A model generated the notes under the pieces. That model did not search any database. It had not been told where the DNA came from and was given only the letters and a program-made list of their open reading frames with translations. DNA of 9,174 nucleotides from the NCBI GenBank assembly GCA_024641445.1, contig JAHEDA010000082.1, positions 1 through 9,174 on the forward strand. Direction: 5' to 3'. The translations under genes and the position numbers were made by a program. The DNA is from Gammaproteobacteria bacterium (GTDB lineage: Bacteria > Pseudomonadota > Gammaproteobacteria > UBA6429 > Thiohalophilaceae). Of the stretch, positions 4,291 to 9,174 are shown piece after piece. Position 1 is the first letter of the stretch; the number at the start of each line of letters is the position of its first letter.

Positions 4291-5667
4291 ATGGCAGATA
4301 AGCAGGAATCCATCCATGGTCAGTGGACAGGTCGTTGGGGCTTTATCCTGGCGGCCACCGGTTCAGCCGTCGGTCTGGGTAATATCTGGAAGTTTCCCTA
4401 TATCACAGGTGAGAACGGTGGTGGCGCTTTCGTTATTGTCTATCTCATGTGTATTGCCGTAATCGGCATCCCGATCATGATGGCAGAGATTATGTTGGGT
4501 CGCCGCGGTCGGCAGTCGCCCATCAATACCATGACTGCCCTGGCCATCCAGTCCGGCCATAGTCAGAAGTGGCACCTGCTGGGCTGGATGGGGGTGATTG
4601 CCGGATTTTTGATCCTGTCCTATTACAGTGTTATTGCGGGTTGGGCCCTGGCCTATGTCGAACGTAGCATGACAGGTGCCTTTAACGACTCGACCCCTGA
4701 AATGATCAAGACCCTGTTTGGAAGCTTTGTCGCAAATCCACTCCAATTGATATTCTGGCATAGCCTGTTTATGTTTCTGACGATAGTCGTCGTCGCCCGT
4801 GGCGTGCAGGGGGGCCTGGAGAAGGCGGCACGTTATATGATGCCAGGGTTGTTCATGATCCTGTTGTTGCTTGTGGGGTATGCCATGAGTGCGGGTGATT
4901 TCAGCAAAGGCCTCAATTTTCTGTTTGCGGTGGATTTTTCCAAAATTACGACAAACAGTATCGTTATTGCGATGGGGCATGCCTTTTTCACCCTAAGCCT
5001 CGGTATGGGCGCGATTATGGTGTATGGCTCTTATCTACCCAAGGACGCATCTATTGGAAAGGCGACACTTATTATCGCCGTCGCCGATACTGTGGTGGCT
5101 CTGTTGGCGGGTATGGCCATCTTTCCACTGGTATTTGCCAATCAGTTGGAGCCGGGGCAGGGGCCTGGCTTGATCTTCCAGACACTACCTCTGGCCTTTG
5201 GCCACATGCCATGGGGAAGTTTTTTCGCCACCCTCTTCTTCATATTGCTGACCTTTGCAGCCTGGACTTCAAGTATCTCCCTCATAGAACCCGCAGTGGC
5301 CTATCTGGTAGAGAACCGCGGAATTACCCGTGTGCGCGCCAGCATATTGATGGGGGTGTCATGTTGGGCGATGGGTCTGTTGACGGTGTTTTCATTTAAT
5401 CTATGGTCAAAATTCACGCCACTCTCGTTTATTTCCATTTTTGAAGGCAAGACAATCTTTGATCTGCTGGATTACCTCACCGCCAATATTATGCTGCCCT
5501 GGGGTGGATTCTTTATCGCAGTGTTTGCTGCGTGGTTCATGGCACGTGAGGCGAGTATGGATGAGCTGGCGCTGGAGTATCGCTGGCTTTATAACATTTG
5601 GCGATTTCTCGTCCGCTATATCACACCGGTTGCGGTCTTGATCATTTTTCTGAAATTGGTTAGCTGA
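4291..5667 (+). CDS. Sodium:neurotransmitter symporter (NSS/SNF) family transporter
   Basis: This is an inner-membrane sodium-coupled importer of the LeuT/MhsT class, whose known substrates are mostly amino acids; the substrate here cannot be told. The signature lies at the amino terminus: WGFILAATGSAVGLGNIWKF (residues 16-35) followed by PYITGENGGGAF. It contains the unwound first helix (AVGLGN) that binds sodium and substrate. Many hydrophobic segments follow, including GHAFFTLSLGMG and FAAWTSSISLIEP, which match helices 6 and 8 of the family. ATG 4291 gives 458 residues, near the usual bacterial length. A longer frame from ATG 4213 adds 26 residues not expected in the family, and a possible -10 (TATACA, 4256-4261) lies inside that extension. 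The stop overlaps the ratA start by one base (TGATG), so translation of the two is coupled. Confidence 0.93.
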   Translation: MADKQESIHGQWTGRWGFILAATGSAVGLGNIWKFPYITGENGGGAFVIVYLMCIAVIGIPIMMAEIMLGRRGRQSPINTMTALAIQSGHSQKWHLLGWMGVIAGFLILSYYSVIAGWALAYVERSMTGAFNDSTPEMIKTLFGSFVANPLQLIFWHSLFMFLTIVVVARGVQGGLEKAARYMMPGLFMILLLLVGYAMSAGDFSKGLNFLFAVDFSKITTNSIVIAMGHAFFTLSLGMGAIMVYGSYLPKDASIGKATLIIAVADTVVALLAGMAIFPLVFANQLEPGQGPGLIFQTLPLAFGHMPWGSFFATLFFILLTFAAWTSSISLIEPAVAYLVENRGITRVRASILMGVSCWAMGLLTVFSFNLWSKFTPLSFISIFEGKTIFDLLDYLTANIMLPWGGFFIAVFAAWFMAREASMDELALEYRWLYNIWRFLVRYITPVAVLIIFLKLVS

Positions 5668-6104
5668 TGGCAACGATTCACCGCAGCGCCCTGGTGCGAT
5701 ACACCCCCGCACAGATGTATCGTTTGGTGGATGACATCGATGCCTACCCCGAGTTCCTGCCATGGTGTCACACGAGTAAAGTCCTCCGACGTACACCCGA
5801 TGAGGTCGAGGCGAGTCTGGAGATCGCCCACAGTGGCCTGCACAAATCCTTCGCCACTCGCAATCGCCTTGAGGTCGATTCAACCATTCATATGCAGTTG
5901 CTCGAAGGACCCTTCAAGCATCTTGATGGGATCTGGCGATTTACATCCTTGGGGGACGCGGGGTGTAAGGTTGTTCTCGACCTGGACTTCGAGTTCTCCA
6001 ACAAACTATTGGGTATGACCTTCGGGAAATTATTTAATCAGATTGCCACCACCTTGGTGGATGCCTTCACACACCGTGCGGAGCAGGTCTATGGCCCAGC
6101 TTGA
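5667..6104 (+). CDS. ratA: RatA / COQ10-like START-domain protein
   Basis: This is a 145-residue single-domain START/COQ10-like protein. The amino terminus has the standard pattern: a short strand ending YTPAQMY, then LVDDIDAYPEFLPWC. The carboxy-terminal helix is GKLFNQIATTLVDAFTHRAE. In Escherichia coli RatA was described as inhibiting 70S ribosome assembly, while its mitochondrial relatives (COQ10) bind ubiquinone; which role holds here is open. It starts at the overlapping TGATG of the transporter gene and has no separate Shine-Dalgarno, so it depends on coupling. The downstream rnfH start lies inside its last codons. The ratA-rnfH pair is a conserved gammaproteobacterial unit beside smpB. 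Confidence 0.92.
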   Translation: MATIHRSALVRYTPAQMYRLVDDIDAYPEFLPWCHTSKVLRRTPDEVEASLEIAHSGLHKSFATRNRLEVDSTIHMQLLEGPFKHLDGIWRFTSLGDAGCKVVLDLDFEFSNKLLGMTFGKLFNQIATTLVDAFTHRAEQVYGPA

Positions 6105-6387
6105 GATGATCCCAGTGGAAGTCACCTATGGTCATCGCGATAGTCAGGCCCTGTTAGCCCTGCGGGTACCTGTAGGTGCTACGGTGAAAGAGGCCATTGA
6201 GCGATCCGGCATACTGCGGCGCTTTCCTGAGATAAATCTTGAGGAGAATAAGGTGGGTATCTTTGGCAAGGTATGTGGTCTCGATACCAGTCTGCGCGAT
6301 AAAGACAGGGTCGAGATTTACCGCCCGCTTATTGCCGATCCCAAAGAATCACGCCGCAAACGTGCCGAGAAGAAGGAGAGCGAATAA
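6091..6387 (+). CDS. rnfH: RnfH family protein (RatB, UPF0125)
   Basis: This is a 98-residue beta-grasp (ubiquitin-like) protein. The recognisable parts are IPVEVTYG, then VPVGATVKEAIERSGIL, then NKVGIFGKVCGLDTSLRDKD, then VEIYRPLIADPKESRRKRAE, which is the family ending with a basic tail. Its biochemical role is not settled; it is named after a link to rnf clusters and is paired with RatA in many genomes. ATG 6091 has GGAG (6080-6083) 7 nt upstream and overlaps ratA by 14 nt in another frame. ATG 6106 in the same frame is a less likely start. The next gene, bamE, is convergent, and I see no clear hairpin terminator between them. Confidence 0.92.
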   Translation: MAQLEMIPVEVTYGHRDSQALLALRVPVGATVKEAIERSGILRRFPEINLEENKVGIFGKVCGLDTSLRDKDRVEIYRPLIADPKESRRKRAEKKESE

Positions 6388-6412
6388 TCATAAGCTGTTC
6401 TGGACGGGGACC

Positions 6413-6727
6413 TTAGTTCCAGCCCTCACGTCGATCGATCGTCACCAACTTGTCTTGCTTGAAAAACAGAACCAGGTGTTTACGCAGGGGGGGCTTGTCG
6501 GACTGACTACCTGGTTTGAAATCGTAGATGTAGTCCCAGCGACCCGGGTGGAAGGGGTCCTCCAGTAAAGGCGTGCCGAGCAGGAATCGAACCTGACTCG
6601 CAGTCATGTCGGCCTTAAGCTGACTTACCTGGCCTGGATCGAGGGTATTCCCTTGCTGAATATCAATACGATATACAGAGCAGGCGCTCAGGGTCAGGAT
6701 CACGGCTATAATGAGAAGCGTTCGCAT
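6413..6727 (-). CDS. bamE: Outer-membrane lipoprotein BamE (SmpA/OmlA family)
   Basis: BamE is a small lipoprotein of the BAM complex that inserts beta-barrel proteins into the outer membrane. The 104-residue product begins with a lipoprotein signal peptide, MRTLLIIAVILT, with lipobox LSAC and acylated Cys16. The mature part has YRIDIQQGN, then the strongly typical QLKADMTASQVRFLLGTPLL, then DPFHPGRWDYIYDF and a final LVLFFKQDKLV strand. ATG 6727 is chosen because it places the signal peptide correctly; the frame runs open farther upstream but that part is not signal-like. No strong ribosome site is seen. On the minus strand TTATGA and CATAAA at 18-nt spacing form a weak promoter in the 76-nt gap shared with the divergent fur gene. 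Confidence 0.95.
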   Translation of the reverse strand: MRTLLIIAVILTLSACSVYRIDIQQGNTLDPGQVSQLKADMTASQVRFLLGTPLLEDPFHPGRWDYIYDFKPGSQSDKPPLRKHLVLFFKQDKLVTIDRREGWN

Positions 6728-6803
6728 TAGTGTGTAGTTTATGGAATAATTTGTTGCTCGATCATAACGCAAGCCGGCTGCGTACGCATCCCTAGGGGAC
6801 GAC

Positions 6804-7214
6804 ATGGAATCTCAGGATCTAAAAAAGGCCGGGCTCAAGGCCACACTGCCACGCATAAAAATCCTTAACATTCTGGAGAGCAGTCCGGCTAGGCATATGA
6901 GTGCAGAGGATGTCTACAAGGCCCTTCTCGAAGGTGGGGAAGAGGTGGGGTTGGCAACAGTTTATCGCGTGTTGACCCAGTTTGAGGCCGCGGGTCTGGT
7001 CGAGCGCCACCACTTCGAGGGTGGCCACTCAATCTTCGAACTCAATGATGGTGATCACCATGATCACATCTTATGTGTGAAGTGCGGTCGGGTCGATGAG
7101 TTTATGGATGATGTGATCGAGCAACGTCAACATCAGATCGCCGAGGAGAAGGGCTATAACATTACCAGCCACTCACTCTATATTTTCGGTATCTGCCGCA
7201 AGTGTCAAAAGTAA
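6804..7214 (+). CDS. fur: Ferric uptake regulator Fur
   Basis: Fur is an Fe(II)-sensing dimeric repressor of iron-uptake genes. The 136-residue product has the winged helix in residues ~1-80, with recognition helix GLATVYRVLTQFEAAGLV (49-66). The carboxy-terminal dimerisation and metal domain has HHDH at 85-88, CVKC at 91-94 and CRKC at 131-134, the set expected for regulatory and structural metal sites. ATG 6804 follows AGGGGA (6794-6799) with a short 4-nt spacer. The gene is divergent from bamE, a common arrangement in gammaproteobacteria. No good Fur box (GATAATGATAATCATTATC-like) is visible in the 76-nt shared region, so autoregulation is not supported by sequence. If the left-hand di-iron cassette senses iron or oxygen, Fur may be functionally related, but no Fur site is seen there either. 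Confidence 0.97.
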   Translation: MESQDLKKAGLKATLPRIKILNILESSPARHMSAEDVYKALLEGGEEVGLATVYRVLTQFEAAGLVERHHFEGGHSIFELNDGDHHDHILCVKCGRVDEFMDDVIEQRQHQIAEEKGYNITSHSLYIFGICRKCQK

Positions 7215-7244
7215 GTCTTCGCCCGAATAACAACCCAGATTGAG

Positions 7245-8918
7245 TTAAGCCCCTGCCTGGGCCAACATCTCACGGGCATGTGCAAGCGTCTGCTGAGTGA
7301 TCTGAACACCGCCAAGCATGCGCGCGACCTCTTGGACCCGTTCATCAGGTGATAGGGTTTGAATTCCTGTGGTTGTGCTGCCCTTGCTGATCTGTTTACT
7401 GACCTGGAGATGATAGTGACCCAGCGCCGCTACCTGAGGTAGATGAGTGACGCAGATAACCTGACGATGATTGCCCAGGTCATTTAATTTTCTCCCCACG
7501 ATCTCGGCAACGCGTCCACCGATGCCGACATCCACTTCGTCAAAGATTAGAGTGGGGATGCGAGCCTGCTGCGCAGTCATTACCTGGATGGCAAGACTGA
7601 TGCGTGAGAGTTCACCGCCAGAGGCCACCTTGACCAGCGATTTGAGTGGTTGACCGGGATTGGCGCTCACCTCGAATTCCACGCCTTCAAGGCCGTTGAG
7701 TGAATACTCGTTGGTGTCGAGTGGGATTAGGCTAACTTCAAAGCGACCACCCTCCATGCTGAGCTCTTGCATAGCTGTGGTGACGGCCTTGGAGAGTTTC
7801 TTTGCCGCAGCCACACGCCGTTTGCTCAATTCGCTTGCATGTTTGAGATAATTTTCGCTGGCCGACTTGATAGCTGTTTGAATCTTGTCCAACTGTACAT
7901 CCGCCTCTTCCAGCTCCGTGAGTTCGGTCTCAAGTACGGGCAAGAGTTGATGTAACTCGGTAGCTGCCATGCGGTGTTTACGCGAGAGGTCGTGCAGCTC
8001 ACCGAGACGATCTTCCACCTCAGCCAGACGATCAGGATTGAGGTCCAGACTATCCAGGTGGTGGCGCAGTTCGCTGCTCGCCTCCTGTACCTGGATCAGC
8101 GCGGTATTAAGCATTTCTCCAATACCCTGCAGCGCGTTATCGGTTGAGACCAAACCATTGAGCGACTGCGCACATAGATTCAATTGGTCCAAAATGGAGG
8201 TCTGCTCACCTTCTTCCAACATCTGGAGGACTTGTTCACTGGTACCTATGAGTTTGCTGGCGTTGGCTAAACGCTTGTGTTCTTGCTCCAGTTGCTCGGT
8301 CTCACCTTCGTGCAGGTTTAGTGCGCGAAGTTCCTTGACCTGAAATCGCAGTAGTTCCAGGCGGGCATCACGATCCTTGCTGGCCTGACTGAGTTTATCG
8401 TATCGAGTTTGTAACGCCCGCCACTCTTGATAAGTATCGCTAACCTTGTGTAATAGATCGGCGTGGTGGCCGAAATCATCAAGTAGTTGACGTTGTACCT
8501 CACGTTTCATCAGCGACTGGTGCTCATGTTGGCCGTGGAGGTCGACCAGCATCTCACCCAACTCGCGCAGGAGTTGTACGGTGGCGGGGATGCCGTTGAT
8601 AAAGGCCTTGGAGGGGCCTGAGGTATTGATGATGCGACGAATGATGCACTCATTCTCGCTTGCCATTTCGTGTTCCTGCAGCCAGGCCTCTGCCTCGGCT
8701 GCGTCACGGGTGTCAAAGGTCACACTTATCTCGGCCTTTTCGCTGCCATGGCGGACAAGATCATTGTCGGCCCGGTCACCCAGGGCCAGGCCCAGGGCAT
8801 CCAGCAGAATAGATTTACCGGCACCGGTTTCCCCCGTCATCACGGAGAGCCCACTACTAAAAGGTAGGTCGAGGGCCTCGACAATAGCAAAATTCCAGAT
8901 GTGGATGTGCGTTAGCAT
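7245..8918 (-). CDS. recN: DNA repair protein RecN
   Basis: RecN is an SMC-like cytoplasmic ATPase used in recombinational repair of double-strand breaks. From ATG 8918 the product is 557 residues, matching family length. Visible parts in order: INxF-type start (HIWNFAIVEAL), Walker A GETGAGKS (29-36), LGDRADND, the Q-loop region DLHGQHEHQSL, long coiled coils through the middle, ABC signature SGGELS (433-438), Walker B LIFDEVDVGIGG (Asp460-Glu461) and the THLPQVA switch. The extra 17 residues available from GTG 8969 are absent from the family pattern, though a GAGG lies 12 nt before that codon. Neither start has an ideal ribosome site. nadK ends 66 nt upstream on the same strand, so cotranscription is likely. 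No LexA-type CTG-N10-CAG site is visible in the gap. Confidence 0.96.
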   Translation of the reverse strand: MLTHIHIWNFAIVEALDLPFSSGLSVMTGETGAGKSILLDALGLALGDRADNDLVRHGSEKAEISVTFDTRDAAEAEAWLQEHEMASENECIIRRIINTSGPSKAFINGIPATVQLLRELGEMLVDLHGQHEHQSLMKREVQRQLLDDFGHHADLLHKVSDTYQEWRALQTRYDKLSQASKDRDARLELLRFQVKELRALNLHEGETEQLEQEHKRLANASKLIGTSEQVLQMLEEGEQTSILDQLNLCAQSLNGLVSTDNALQGIGEMLNTALIQVQEASSELRHHLDSLDLNPDRLAEVEDRLGELHDLSRKHRMAATELHQLLPVLETELTELEEADVQLDKIQTAIKSASENYLKHASELSKRRVAAAKKLSKAVTTAMQELSMEGGRFEVSLIPLDTNEYSLNGLEGVEFEVSANPGQPLKSLVKVASGGELSRISLAIQVMTAQQARIPTLIFDEVDVGIGGRVAEIVGRKLNDLGNHRQVICVTHLPQVAALGHYHLQVSKQISKGSTTTGIQTLSPDERVQEVARMLGGVQITQQTLAHAREMLAQAGA

Positions 8919-8984
8919 GAATGTTGGTATCGTTAAGTGGATGCGCGTGATGATATAGAAAGGTAGCACACGGGAAAATAGACC

Positions 8985-9174
8985 TCAGAAGTGCTCGCCC
9001 CAGTGTAGCTTCCTGCGCAGGATCTCGTAGTGATTATGCTTCAGGGGGTGCAAGAGGCGAACGACCTCATTCTTTTTCCTTACCTTGATACTGTCACCGC
9101 TCACCAGTCCGAGATTGATCTGACCATCACAGGTGACCTGGGCCTGCGAGCGGGTACCCGTTACCAGTATCTCA
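8985..9174 (-). CDS. nadK: NAD kinase, carboxy-terminal fragment
   Basis: Only the last 62 residues are in the window; the gene continues beyond base 9174. NAD kinase phosphorylates NAD to NADP in the cytoplasm. The visible part has the closing beta strands (VTCDGQINLGLVSGDSIKVR, matching the family's DGQ and GD.I.V.. pattern) and the typical ending YEILRRKLHWGEHF. The stop is TGA (plus 8985-8987). It precedes recN on the same strand, as in many gammaproteobacteria. Confidence 0.92.
   Translation of the reverse strand, partial: EILVTGTRSQAQVTCDGQINLGLVSGDSIKVRKKNEVVRLLHPLKHNHYEILRRKLHWGEHF

Noticed and set aside
4363..4980. Long minus-strand open frame (205 codons) inside the symporter gene, and a similar one at 5407-5883.
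   Set aside because: Rich in His, Gln, Arg and Asp with no recognisable family; they are antisense shadows of well-supported genes.
6577..6600. GGAATCGAACC in bamE resembles a tRNA/tmRNA T-arm (also present at the ssrA 3' end) and could suggest a tRNA or second att copy.
   Set aside because: It is fully explained as bamE codons for QVRFL. No acceptor stem or other tRNA arms surround it, and the match stops after ~11 bases.
6728..6805. bamE frame open upstream to 6805 on the minus strand.
   Set aside because: It would put 26 residues before the lipoprotein signal peptide and overlap the fur start; ATG 6727 places the lipobox correctly.
7215..7244. Possible terminator between the convergent fur and recN genes.
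   Set aside because: Only a weak CCCAG/CTGGG pairing is seen, part of it inside recN, with no T tract.
1..9174. Search for CRISPR arrays, insertion sequences, rRNA or ordinary tRNA genes.
   Set aside because: No regularly spaced repeats, transposase frames with terminal inverted repeats, or tRNA cloverleaf other than the tmRNA ends were seen.

Overview
The window looks like a chromosomal segment of a gammaproteobacterium. The evidence is the run smpB / ratA-rnfH / bamE / fur / recN / nadK, which is a characteristic gammaproteobacterial neighbourhood, together with a one-piece tmRNA whose tag reads (A)ANDDNYALAA. The right half is moderately GC-rich and the left third is visibly more AT-rich. 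No species can be named from the sequence alone.

Left part (1-2527): the 3' end of a SPOR-domain (DamX-like) cell-envelope gene closes with a clear intrinsic terminator. After a 289-nt intergenic region with a 23-bp palindrome comes a three-gene same-strand cassette. It encodes a 194-residue soluble protein resembling the signalling hairpin tip of chemoreceptors, a flavodiiron-type metallo-beta-lactamase-fold protein with a complete di-iron ligand set (ODP-like), and CheD. By analogy with the ODP oxygen/iron sensor described for Treponema denticola chemotaxis, this is best read as a small cytoplasmic oxygen or iron sensing module feeding a Che pathway encoded elsewhere. It is the most interesting part of the window.

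Middle (2528-4170): a decayed tyrosine integrase of the P4 type (good ribosome binding site, one frameshift at an A7 run, one nonsense codon, catalytic domain gone) lies just downstream of the 3' end of ssrA (tmRNA), in the same orientation. This is the usual place for an integrated island, so the remnant marks a former integration at ssrA. ssrA has its own terminator and a well-formed sigma-70 promoter. smpB, encoding the protein partner of tmRNA, lies upstream on the same strand.

Right part (4171-9174): a sodium:neurotransmitter-symporter-family transporter is translationally coupled to ratA and rnfH on the plus strand. Then follow bamE (minus, outer-membrane lipoprotein), fur (plus, divergent from bamE), recN (minus, double-strand break repair) and the 3' end of nadK (minus, NAD kinase). 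These are ordinary housekeeping genes. The transporter placed between smpB and ratA is a local variation.
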